A DNA stretch of 64,000 nt from Ruegeria_C sp041537925 (lineage in GTDB: Bacteria > Pseudomonadota > Alphaproteobacteria > Rhodobacterales > Rhodobacteraceae): NCBI RefSeq assembly GCF_041537925.1, contig NZ_JBGOSH010000003.1, positions 496,001-560,000 of the forward strand, in the 5' to 3' direction. Numbering within the stretch: the stretch's first letter is position 1; every line of letters starts with the position of its first letter. Position numbers and translations under genes: made by a program. Below the pieces are notes generated by a model, which was not told the origin of the DNA, did not search any database, and saw nothing but the letters and a program-made list of their open reading frames with translations. Positions 49,090 through 56,960 of this stretch are shown here, in pieces.

Positions 49090-50063
49090 CCGATCTCAGC
49101 CTCATCGAAGCTGCTGCAAAGCGCCTCAAGGGCCATGCCCGCGAGACGCCTCTGCTGTCCTCGCCGTTTCTGGATGAGCTTGCCGGGCGGCGGGTTCTGA
49201 TCAAGCCTGAATGCCTGCAGCATACGGGCAGCTTCAAGTTTCGTGGCGCGTGGTCGGCGATCTCGGCGCTGGCGCCCGAGACGCGCGCGCGCGGCGTGAT
49301 TGCCTTTTCCTCGGGCAACCATGCGCAGGGCGTGGCCCATGCCGCGGCTCTGCACGGCGTGCCCGCAACCATCATAATGCCCGCCGACGCGCCGCGCATG
49401 AAGATCGATAACACACGCGCCCTGGGCGGTGATATAGTGCTCTATGACCGCGAGCGCGAAAGCCGCGAAGAGATCGGTGCGGAGCTGGCCGAGACACGCG
49501 GCCTGACCCTGATCAAACCCTATGACGAACCGCAGGTGATCGCCGGGCAAGGCACAACCGGGCTGGAGATTGCGCGGCAGGCACGAGACGCAGGCGTGAC
49601 CGAGGCGGACGTGCTGGTCTGTTGCGGCGGCGGCGGGTTGACCTCGGGCATTGCACTGGCGCTTGAGGGTCATGCCCCCGGTCTGCGCGCCCGCACCTGT
49701 GAACCTGAAGATTTTGACGACATGCGCCGTTCGCTCGCCTCGGGCAAACGCGAACGCAACCCGCGCGAGGGCGGCAATATCTGCGACGCGATCCTGACGC
49801 CGCAGCCCGGCCAGATCACCTTTCCGATCATCAAACGCCTCTGCGGTCCGGGGCTGGCCGTGTCCGAGGATGAGGCGATGCACGTGATGGCGCTGGCCTT
49901 TGCGCGGTTGAAACTGGTGCTGGAGCCGGGTGGCGCGGTGGCGTTGGCAGCCGCGCTCTTGCGCCGGGGTGAGATTGCGGGCGAGGCGGTGATCGTCGTC
50001 GCCTCGGGCGGCAATGTGGATGCCACGCTATTTCGCCACGCCCTTGAACGCTATGCGGAGTAG
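49086..50063 (+). CDS. PLP-dependent threonine/serine dehydratase
   Basis: A 325-residue fold-type II PLP enzyme. The PLP lysine is in TGSFKFRGAWSA (Lys about 51), the phosphate-binding glycine loop is VLVCCGGGGLTSGIALAL and the Ser/Gly end of the active site is VVASGGNVD. It lacks the C-terminal ACT regulatory domain of biosynthetic IlvA, so it is of the catabolic or serine-racemase type (about 320 residues). The reaction is dehydration of L-threonine or L-serine, or racemisation or eliminase action on a hydroxy-amino acid. Starts inside the preceding gene stop (ATGA). Confidence 0.88.
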   Translation: MTDLSLIEAAAKRLKGHARETPLLSSPFLDELAGRRVLIKPECLQHTGSFKFRGAWSAISALAPETRARGVIAFSSGNHAQGVAHAAALHGVPATIIMPADAPRMKIDNTRALGGDIVLYDRERESREEIGAELAETRGLTLIKPYDEPQVIAGQGTTGLEIARQARDAGVTEADVLVCCGGGGLTSGIALALEGHAPGLRARTCEPEDFDDMRRSLASGKRERNPREGGNICDAILTPQPGQITFPIIKRLCGPGLAVSEDEAMHVMALAFARLKLVLEPGGAVALAAALLRRGEIAGEAVIVVASGGNVDATLFRHALERYAE

Positions 50064-50066
50064 ATC

Positions 50067-51269
50067 ATGACCCGGTTCACCATTGCCTCGTTCAACGTCA
50101 AGAACCTGATCGGCGCGGATCAGGAATACTACCGGTTCCAGCGCTATACCGAAGAAGAATACGCCTGGAAGAAAGACTGGTTGGCCGACCAGCTGCTGAC
50201 CATGGATGCCGATATCGTCGGCTTTCAGGAAATCTTCGATGACGAGACCCTGCGGGATGTGATTGACGAGGCCGACAAGCGGGGCGCAGCGGCCAATGAG
50301 GCGACCATCCCCGATGCCTCGAAGCGCTATCACCGCAAGGCGATCTTCCGGAAACTGGCCTTTGGCGGCTATGGGCAGGCGGTGCTTGCCTTTGCGCCCA
50401 ATGTCAATGATGGCGCGCCCGGCGAACGGCGTCCCGGTCTTGCGCTGCTGTCGCGCCACGGCTTTGCCGAAGAGCCCGAGGTGATCCAGCTGCTGGAGGA
50501 ACCGCTGGATATCCCGATGTCCGCACTGGGCGGCGGTGATGCGGGCCATTTCCGGCTGGAGAAGCTGTCGCGCCCGATCCTCAAGGTGCGTATCCCGGTG
50601 GGCGGCACGGTGATCACGGTGTTCAACTGCCATCTGAAATCCAAACTGGGCGAGTTCCCCCGCCCCGAGGGCGCAGAATTCGCGCCCGAGGCGGTGCTGA
50701 CCTCCTATGATCCGGTGGGCCGCGCCATGGGGGCCTTGCGGGCGGCGCTGCGGCGCATGGCCGAGGCCTGGGTGCTGCGGCGCGAGATCGTGGCGGAACT
50801 GGACAAGGGCCATCCCGTGATGGTGCTGGGAGATTTCAACGATGGCGAACATGCGGTCAGTTCCGAAATCATCGCCGGAGAGGTGCCGTTCAAGAACTAT
50901 TCCTGGATGCTGCGCCATGACGCCAAGCAACCCAATGACCGTTATTCGAAGAAAGAGAACGAAGAGATCACCGAAGCGGTCGACCGGGTGCGCCTGCGCT
51001 CGGCGGAAAAGATGTTCATCCGCAAATCCCTGCGTGACATGGTCTATACCTCGGCCTTTGGGGGCGTTTATGAAAGCATCGACCAGATCTACATGTCGCG
51101 CCATTTTGACAATGCTTATGGCAAGGCGATCGGCGAGATGGAGTATTTCAGCGTCTTCAACGACCACCTGACCGATGGCAGTCATCCCGAGGCGCCTTAT
51201 AACAAGCTCGCCTCGGATCACGGGCAGATCATGGCCCATGTCCGGCTGGACAGCGAGCGCGAGGGGTAA
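50067..51269 (+). CDS. endonuclease/exonuclease/phosphatase family protein, 400 aa
   Basis: A cytosolic EEP-superfamily protein. Conserved residues are visible: FTIASFNVKNLIG (first Asn), VGFQEIFDDE (metal Glu), ITVFNCHLKSKLG (His), MVLGDFNDGEHAV (Asp-x-Asn), and SDHGQIMAHV (Asp-His at the end). Its 400 residues exceed the usual 250-300; a long middle section (about 190-290) is unexplained. Activity may be on nucleic acid, sphingolipid or phosphodiester; not determinable. It begins 3 bases after the dehydratase. Confidence 0.85.
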   Translation: MTRFTIASFNVKNLIGADQEYYRFQRYTEEEYAWKKDWLADQLLTMDADIVGFQEIFDDETLRDVIDEADKRGAAANEATIPDASKRYHRKAIFRKLAFGGYGQAVLAFAPNVNDGAPGERRPGLALLSRHGFAEEPEVIQLLEEPLDIPMSALGGGDAGHFRLEKLSRPILKVRIPVGGTVITVFNCHLKSKLGEFPRPEGAEFAPEAVLTSYDPVGRAMGALRAALRRMAEAWVLRREIVAELDKGHPVMVLGDFNDGEHAVSSEIIAGEVPFKNYSWMLRHDAKQPNDRYSKKENEEITEAVDRVRLRSAEKMFIRKSLRDMVYTSAFGGVYESIDQIYMSRHFDNAYGKAIGEMEYFSVFNDHLTDGSHPEAPYNKLASDHGQIMAHVRLDSEREG

Positions 51270-51274
51270 GCCGG

Positions 51275-52069
51275 ATGCGGATGGCCGATCTGGGCGATGT
51301 GCAGCTGCACTACCGCGTCGATGGCGACCCGGAAGGCGCGCCGGTAGTCTTTGCAAATTCGCTGGGCACTGATCTGCGGCTCTGGGACCCGTTGATGCCG
51401 CATCTTCCCGACGGGCTGAAGATCATCCGCTATGACAAGCGCGGTCATGGCCTGTCTTCGGTGCCCGACGGGCCTTATGCGATGGGGGCTCTGGTGCGCG
51501 ACGCCGAGCGCTTGCTGGACCATCTGGGTGTGCATGAATGCGTGTTCGTGGGCCTGTCCATCGGGGGCATGATCGCGCAGGGGCTGGCAGTGAAGCGGCT
51601 GGATCTGGTGCGCGGGCTGGTATTGTCGAACACGGCGGCCAAGATTGGCACGCCTGCCATGTGGGACGACCGGATCAAAGCGGCGCGCAGTGGTGGGATC
51701 GAGGCGTTGGCCGATGCCACGATGGAGCGCTGGTTCTCGCGCGCCTTTCGCGCCACGCCCGATCTGGCCCTCTGGCGCAACATGCTGACCCGGCAACCGC
51801 TGGAGGGGTTTCTGGGCTGCTCCGCCGCCATCTCGGGCACCGATTTCTATACACCAACCAGCGGGTTGCGCCTGCCCACGCTGGGCATTGCCGGGTCCGA
51901 GGATGGCTCGACCCCGCCCGATCTGGTGCGTGAAACCGTCGAGTTGGTGCCGGGGTCTGAGTTCAAGCTGATCCGCCGCGCAGGCCACCTGCCTTGCGTC
52001 GAACAACCCGAAGACTATGCAGCCCTGCTGACAAGCTTCCTGACACAAATCGGGCATCTGGCCCGCTGA
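51275..52069 (+). CDS. pcaD: 3-oxoadipate enol-lactonase-like alpha/beta hydrolase
   Basis: A 264-residue alpha/beta hydrolase that matches PcaD. VVFANSLGTDLRLWDPLMPH, DKRGHGLSS, FVGLSIGGMIAQGLA (nucleophile Ser about 90), NTAAKIGTPAMWDDRI and RRAGHLPCVEQPEDY are those of 3-oxoadipate enol-lactonases, which open the lactone in the beta-ketoadipate route. No other pca gene lies in the window, so the assignment to that route rests on sequence alone; other lactonases share the motifs. The start ATG at 51275 follows the EEP gene by 5 bases; its stop shares an A with the next start. Confidence 0.8.
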   Translation: MRMADLGDVQLHYRVDGDPEGAPVVFANSLGTDLRLWDPLMPHLPDGLKIIRYDKRGHGLSSVPDGPYAMGALVRDAERLLDHLGVHECVFVGLSIGGMIAQGLAVKRLDLVRGLVLSNTAAKIGTPAMWDDRIKAARSGGIEALADATMERWFSRAFRATPDLALWRNMLTRQPLEGFLGCSAAISGTDFYTPTSGLRLPTLGIAGSEDGSTPPDLVRETVELVPGSEFKLIRRAGHLPCVEQPEDYAALLTSFLTQIGHLAR

Positions 52070-53271
52070 TGCGCCTGCCGCTTGTGTTCATCCTGACCAC
52101 GGTGGTCATCGACGCGATGGGCATTGGGCTGATCTTTCCGATCATGCCGACACTGATACTCGAGGTAGAGGGCGGCACGCTGGCCGATGCCGCGCTGTGG
52201 GGCGGTGTCCTCAGCAGTGCGTTTGCGGTAATGCAGTTCCTGTTCGGCCCGGTTCTGGGCAACCTTTCGGATGCCTATGGCCGCCGACCGGTTCTGCTGG
52301 TGTCGCTGTTCGTGATGGCGCTGGACTATCTGGTCATGGCGGTGGCCGGGTCGATCTGGCTGCTGCTGATCGGTCGCATCGTGGGCGGCGTCACGGCGGC
52401 CACCCATGCCACGGCGGCGGCTTTCATCGCCGATCAGTCGAAACCCGAAGAAAAAGCCACCAATTTCGGCCTGCTCAGCGCCGCATTCGGTGTCGGATTC
52501 GTGCTGGGCCCGATGATCGGCGGGCTCTTGGCCGAGATGGGCACCCGCGCCCCGTTCTACGCCGCCGCGCTACTGGCCGGGCTGAACTTTGCGTTGGGCT
52601 GGTTCGTGATGCCCGAAACCGTGACCGACGCCACCCGCCGCGCCTTTACGTGGGGCCGGGCCAATCCGCTGGGCGCGTTCCGGGCGATGATGCGGATACC
52701 GGGCGTGACCGCGCTGCTGTGGGTCTATCTGCTCTACTCGATCGCGATCTATGTCTACCCGGCGATCTGGGCCTATTTCACGCTTGCCCGCTTTGACTGG
52801 TCACCGCAGATGATCGGCCTGTCGCTGGGCGTCTATGGCACGGCGCTGGTGCTGGTTCAGGGCGGTCTGCTGCGCTACATCACGCGCTGGTTCGGTGAGC
52901 GGCGCACGGTGGTCCTTGGCCACCTGTTCGAGTTTGCGGGCTTTGGCGTGCTGGCGTTTGTCACCAGTGGTCTGGTCGCTCTGCTGTTCACACCGATCAC
53001 GGCCATTGGCGCGGTGGTCACACCAACATTACAGGCGATGATGTCCAAGCGCGTGCCCGACAACCAGCAAGGAGAGTTGCAGGGGGTGATGGCGGCGGTC
53101 CAGGCCCTGTCGACGATATTATCGCCGCTGATGATGACCAGCGTTTTCGCCGCCTTCACCCGCGAAGGCGCGCCGATCTTCCTGCCGGGCGCGCCCTTCC
53201 TGCTGGCGCTAGGGCTGATGGCCATCGGGCTGGTGGTTTTTGTGCGCGTTCCCAAACGAGATGTTTGGTAG
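52069..53271 (+). CDS. MFS transporter (TetA-like)
   Basis: A 400-residue 12-helix major facilitator. The N-terminus LVFILTTVVIDAMGIGLIFP and the loop motif GNLSDAYGRRPVLL (between helices 2 and 3, DxxGRRP) are those of the TetA/tetracycline-type and related drug-proton antiporters; VLGPMIGGLLAEMG (motif C-like, GPxxGG) marks an antiporter. The substrate is probably a small organic molecule or drug. It starts inside the stop of the PcaD-like gene (TGATG), so is coupled to the run of catabolic genes beginning at 47576. Export of a pathway intermediate is an alternative. Confidence 0.9.
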   Translation: MRLPLVFILTTVVIDAMGIGLIFPIMPTLILEVEGGTLADAALWGGVLSSAFAVMQFLFGPVLGNLSDAYGRRPVLLVSLFVMALDYLVMAVAGSIWLLLIGRIVGGVTAATHATAAAFIADQSKPEEKATNFGLLSAAFGVGFVLGPMIGGLLAEMGTRAPFYAAALLAGLNFALGWFVMPETVTDATRRAFTWGRANPLGAFRAMMRIPGVTALLWVYLLYSIAIYVYPAIWAYFTLARFDWSPQMIGLSLGVYGTALVLVQGGLLRYITRWFGERRTVVLGHLFEFAGFGVLAFVTSGLVALLFTPITAIGAVVTPTLQAMMSKRVPDNQQGELQGVMAAVQALSTILSPLMMTSVFAAFTREGAPIFLPGAPFLLALGLMAIGLVVFVRVPKRDVW

Positions 53272-53349
53272 CGACCTTGTTTTGGCGGATTCTGCCTTGC
53301 GAAGGGCAAAACACCGGTCCACCGTTGGCCTGAATCAGGGGAGAGTTTC

Positions 53350-54456
53350 ATGGCAACAATCAAGGCCGCGGTCTGCCGCGCATTCGGGGAACCGCTGATC
53401 ATCGAAGAGGTGACCCTGGCCTCGCCCGGTCTGGGCGAGGTCGAGGTGACGCTGGACGCGGTCGCCATCTGTCATTCCGACATCACCTTTGCCGAGGGGG
53501 CATGGGGTGGCAATCTGCCCGCCATCTATGGCCACGAGGCCGCCGGTATCGTCACCGCGATGGGCGACGCCTGCGGCGATCTCCAACTGGGCGACCCGGT
53601 GGTGGTCACTTTGATCCGGGCCTGCGGTGACTGCCCAAGCTGCGCGGGCGGCACGCCCACGCTTTGCGAAACGCCCTATGACACGATGGGTGGGCCTCTG
53701 AGTGATGCAAGCGGCGCGCCGGTGGATCAGGCGATGGCCTGCGGGGCTTTTGCGGAAAAGGTTGTGGTCAGCCACCGCCAGATCGTGAAAATCCCGCAAG
53801 ACATGGCGCGCGACGCCGCCTGTCTTCTGTCCTGCGGCGTCATCACCGGCGTCGGTGCGGCGGTCAACGCCGCCAAGCTGCGGGCCGGTCAGGACGTGGT
53901 GGTGATCGGGGCGGGCGGCGTTGGTCTCAACGCCATTCAGGGCGCACGCATCGCCGGTGCGCGCCGGATCGTGGCGGTCGACATGACAGAGGAAAAGCTG
54001 GAGATCGCCAAGGAGTTCGGGGCCACGCATGGTGTTCTGGGCACGCGGGACGCGCCGTGGAAAGCGGCCTACAAGGCGCTGGGCGGGCGCGGTGCTGATG
54101 CGGTTCTGGTCACCGTTGGCGCGATCCCGGTCTATGAACAAGCGCCCCGCTATCTGGGGCGTGGCGGGCGCGTCGTGATGATCGGTATGCCGCATTCGGG
54201 TGCGCAGGCCAGTTACGAGCCGGTGATCCTCGCCGCAATCGGGCAAGGCATGATCGGGTCGAAGATGGGCGATGTAGTGATCCAGCGGGATATTCCATGG
54301 ATGATCGACCTCTATCAGCAAGGGCGACTGAAACTGGACGAGCTGGTCTCGGGGCGCTGGCGGCTGGATCAGATCAACGAGGCGATTGCCGATACCAAGA
54401 CCGGCAGCGCCAAGCGAAACGTGATCCTGTTTGATCGGGACGGGGCAGCGGGCTGA
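53350..54456 (+). CDS. zinc-dependent alcohol dehydrogenase, class III-like
   Basis: A 368-residue medium-chain dehydrogenase. Catalytic zinc ligands are Cys39 in VAICHSDI and His in IYGHEAAGIV; the structural zinc loop is CGDCPSCAGGTPTLC; the Rossmann motif is VVIGAGGVGLNAIQGA. The 368-residue length and structural zinc fit the zinc ADH/FrmA class, but FrmA-specific residues are not complete, so the substrate is unknown. It is preceded by a 78-base gap and followed after 21 bases by the enolase-superfamily gene, so it opens a new transcriptional unit. GGGGAGAG lies about 8 bases before its ATG. Confidence 0.9.
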   Translation: MATIKAAVCRAFGEPLIIEEVTLASPGLGEVEVTLDAVAICHSDITFAEGAWGGNLPAIYGHEAAGIVTAMGDACGDLQLGDPVVVTLIRACGDCPSCAGGTPTLCETPYDTMGGPLSDASGAPVDQAMACGAFAEKVVVSHRQIVKIPQDMARDAACLLSCGVITGVGAAVNAAKLRAGQDVVVIGAGGVGLNAIQGARIAGARRIVAVDMTEEKLEIAKEFGATHGVLGTRDAPWKAAYKALGGRGADAVLVTVGAIPVYEQAPRYLGRGGRVVMIGMPHSGAQASYEPVILAAIGQGMIGSKMGDVVIQRDIPWMIDLYQQGRLKLDELVSGRWRLDQINEAIADTKTGSAKRNVILFDRDGAAG

Positions 54457-54477
54457 TCCCCGCGCGACGGAGGTAGA

Positions 54478-55713
54478 ATGATGAAACTGCAGGATCTCGA
54501 CGTCATCATCACAGCGCCGCCTGCCCCCGGTTGGGGCGGGCGATACTGGATATTGGTCAAACTGACCACCGATACCGGGATCACCGGCTGGGGTGAATGC
54601 TACGCCTCCTCCATCGGACCCGATGCAATGACCCATGTGATCCGCGATGTGTTCGAGCGGCATATGTTGGGTCAAAACCCCGAAAACATCGAGTTAATGT
54701 TCCGCCGCGCCTATTCAAGCGGATTTACCCAGCGGCCCGATCTGACCGGGATCGGCGCGTTCTCGGGGTTGGAAATCGCGTGCTGGGACATCCTCGGCAA
54801 AGACCGCGACCGCCCGGTTTATGCCCTGCTGGGGGGGCGGATGAATGACCGGCTGCGCGCCTATACCTATCTCTACCCCCTACCTCAACACCCGCTGGAC
54901 AGGTTCTGGACATCGCCGCAGATGGCGGCGGAAAGCGCCGGCGAGATGGTGCGGCAAGGCTATACGGCGGTGAAATTCGACCCCGCCGGGCCGTATACGA
55001 TCCGAGGCGGCCATATGCCTGCGAAGCTTGACATCACGCTGTCGGTGGCGTTCTGCGAGGCGATCCGCGATGCCGTGGGCGACCGGGCGGATCTGCTTTT
55101 TGGCACCCATGGCCAATTCTCGACCGCAGGTGCGATCCGGCTCGCCAAGGCCATCGAGCCCTATGACCCGCTCTGGTTCGAAGAGCCGATCCCCCCAGAC
55201 AACATCGACGAAATGGCCAAGGTGGCGCGCGCCACTTCGATCCCCGTCGCTACCGGCGAGCGGCTCTGCACCAAGGCCGAGTTCGCTCCGGTGCTGCGCG
55301 CGGGCGCGGCCACGATCCTGCAACCGGCTCTGGGCCGCGCGGGCGGCATCTGGGAGATGAAGAAGGTCGCCGCACTGGCCGAGGCTTATAACGCCCAGAT
55401 GGCCCCGCATCTTTACGCCGGACCGGTGGAATGGGCTGCCAATATCCAACTTGCCACCTCAATCCCCAACCTGCTGATGATCGAGAGTATCGACACACCG
55501 TTCCATTCCGATCTGATCAAGGGATCGCTTAAGGTCGAAAACGGCTTCGTGACCCCGCCAGACACGCCCGGCCTCGGCATCGAGATCGACGAGGCACTGG
55601 CCCGCGCGCACCCCTATGAAGGCGACGGCCTGCACCTGCAGATGCAGGAGGCGCCCTGCGACTATACGGGTGCAAACGCGTTCATGGGCGGGGCGCCACC
55701 CAAGAAAGGCTGA
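54478..55713 (+). CDS. enolase-superfamily (mandelate racemase/muconate lactonizing) enzyme
   Basis: A 411-residue TIM-barrel enzyme. The N-terminal cap (WILVKLTTDTGITGWGECYA) precedes a barrel with a metal-binding LWFEEPIPPDN (Glu) and GERLC (Glu) on consecutive strands and an HLYAGPVEWAANIQ block holding the C-terminal His; GTHGQFSTAG carries another site residue. These fit acid-sugar dehydratases such as galactonate dehydratase more than racemases. Preceded by GGAGG, with ATGATG at the start (54478). The alcohol dehydrogenase before it and the RidA gene after it suggest sugar-acid catabolism, where RidA clears enamine/imine by-products. Confidence 0.85.
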   Translation: MMKLQDLDVIITAPPAPGWGGRYWILVKLTTDTGITGWGECYASSIGPDAMTHVIRDVFERHMLGQNPENIELMFRRAYSSGFTQRPDLTGIGAFSGLEIACWDILGKDRDRPVYALLGGRMNDRLRAYTYLYPLPQHPLDRFWTSPQMAAESAGEMVRQGYTAVKFDPAGPYTIRGGHMPAKLDITLSVAFCEAIRDAVGDRADLLFGTHGQFSTAGAIRLAKAIEPYDPLWFEEPIPPDNIDEMAKVARATSIPVATGERLCTKAEFAPVLRAGAATILQPALGRAGGIWEMKKVAALAEAYNAQMAPHLYAGPVEWAANIQLATSIPNLLMIESIDTPFHSDLIKGSLKVENGFVTPPDTPGLGIEIDEALARAHPYEGDGLHLQMQEAPCDYTGANAFMGGAPPKKG

Positions 55714-55730
55714 CGGGGCAATTATTCTCA

Positions 55731-55758
55731 CACTCCTCTCACAACGGTGAGAGGAGTG
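55731..55758. terminator. 12-bp perfect hairpin after enolase-superfamily gene
   Basis: CACTCCTCTCAC pairs with GTGAGAGGAGTG around AACG. It starts 17 bases after the stop of the enolase-superfamily gene and ends 50 bases before the RidA start. There is no T-tract (CTGTGCTTC follows), so it may be a weak terminator or an mRNA-protecting structure. Confidence 0.55.
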
Positions 55759-55807
55759 CTGTGCTTCATTGGGAGTCCCTGAATTCCTGATGAGGACAAG
55801 AAAACCA

Positions 55808-56203
55808 ATGCAACGAACTGCTGTGAACCCATGGGCATGGTCCCTGAAACTCGGCTACAACCAAGCCGAATTGCTTGCGGAAGGCACCCGACAACTGGTC
55901 TGCGCGGGCCAAACCGCCGTTGATTCCGATGGCCAGCCGCAACACCCCGGCGATATGCGCGGCCAGATCGCGCTGAGCCTCGACAATCTTGAGGCGGTGC
56001 TGGAGGCGGCAGGCATGGGGCTTGCCAATGTCACGAGGCTGGGAATCTATGCCACCGATGTGGACGAGGCGATGAAGCATTTCGACCTGCTGAGCGCGCG
56101 GTTTGGTCTTACCGGTGCTGCGCCGCCGATGACGCTGCTGGGGGTGAGCCGGCTTGCGCTTGCGCCACTGTTGTTCGAGATCGAAGCAACCGCTGCGGAA
56201 TAG
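55808..56203 (+). CDS. RidA family protein (2-iminobutanoate deaminase type)
   Basis: A 131-residue trimeric chorismate-mutase-like-fold protein. RQLVCAGQTAVDSDGQPQHP and MRGQIALSLDNLEAVLEAAG are the RidA core; the canonical catalytic Arg in the NVTRLGIYATD region is shifted (the Arg is in TRLGIY), and APPMTLLGVSRLALAPLLFE closes it. Rid proteins hydrolyse reactive enamines or imines; the substrate of this member is unknown. The ATG at 55808 has GAGGA at 55791-55795; the upstream GTG at 55769 gives a non-conserved lead. Close to the enolase-superfamily gene but separated by the 12-bp hairpin. Confidence 0.88.
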   Translation: MQRTAVNPWAWSLKLGYNQAELLAEGTRQLVCAGQTAVDSDGQPQHPGDMRGQIALSLDNLEAVLEAAGMGLANVTRLGIYATDVDEAMKHFDLLSARFGLTGAAPPMTLLGVSRLALAPLLFEIEATAAE

Positions 56204-56264
56204 ACGCACCGGCGCGATCGTCATGCTATAAGCTGGGTCTGAGAAACGGAGAGTTCCAAAGCAG

Positions 56265-56951
56265 ATGCGCCGTGCAGAGAGGTTGTTCAGGCTGGTCAAC
56301 GAAATGCGGAGCCGTCAGGTCAGCCGGGCCACCGACCTGGCCGCACAGTTCGAGGTCAGCGTCAGCACCATTTATCGCGACATCGCGCATTTGCAGGCAT
56401 CGGGCCTGCCGATCGAGGGCGAGGCCGGGATCGGCTATCTGCTACGGCCCGGCTTTGATCTGCCCAACGTGACCTTTACCCATGACCAGATCGACGCGCT
56501 GGCCGTGGGGCTGTCCTTTGTGGAACGCACCGGTGATCCGGTGCTGGCGGTGGCGGCACGGGAGGTGCGCGCCAAGCTGCAGGCGGGCCTGCCCGAACCC
56601 GAAGAGCGCCGACTGGCCGACGCGCCCTATTTCAATCTACAAAGCAAGACCGGCACGACACCGGATGTCGGCGCGCTGCGCGCGGCGATCCGCCGCCGGC
56701 AGGTCCTGCAGATCAGCTATGAGAATGGCACCGGAACCCGATCGGATCGCCGCGTGCACCCGCTGGTGATCTGGAACCTGGCCGATGGCTGGATGTTTTC
56801 TGGCTGGTGTGAGCTGCGTCAGGATTTCCGCACGTTCCGCTTCGACCGCATCGCGGCGCTTACCGTGACCGGGGAGAATTTCGAGGACGATGAGGCAACG
56901 GGTCTACGCGCCTTCATGGAGTTGGAAGAGTGCGAAAGCCATGATCGCTGA
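56265..56951 (+). CDS. YafY-like transcriptional regulator (HTH + WYL domain)
   Basis: A 228-residue regulator. The N-terminal DeoR-type winged helix reads SRATDLAAQFEVSVSTIYRD then IAHLQASGLPIEGEAGIGYL, and the WYL ligand-sensing part (about 140-205) has RRQVLQISYENGTGTRSDRR and HPLVIWNLADGWMFSGWCEL (the W-x-L-type block with Arg and Trp contacts). WYL regulators bind nucleic-acid-derived or nucleotide ligands and control defence or metabolic genes. It reads toward the giant ABC-like gene (convergent, 9-base gap). No cognate site was seen upstream. Confidence 0.9.
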   Translation: MRRAERLFRLVNEMRSRQVSRATDLAAQFEVSVSTIYRDIAHLQASGLPIEGEAGIGYLLRPGFDLPNVTFTHDQIDALAVGLSFVERTGDPVLAVAAREVRAKLQAGLPEPEERRLADAPYFNLQSKTGTTPDVGALRAAIRRRQVLQISYENGTGTRSDRRVHPLVIWNLADGWMFSGWCELRQDFRTFRFDRIAALTVTGENFEDDEATGLRAFMELEECESHDR

Positions 56952-56960
56952 TCGCGCCGT

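Noticed and set aside
50067..51269. Possible DNA-modification or defence role of the EEP-type gene
   Set aside because: It is embedded in a metabolic operon and shows no restriction- or defence-type neighbours.
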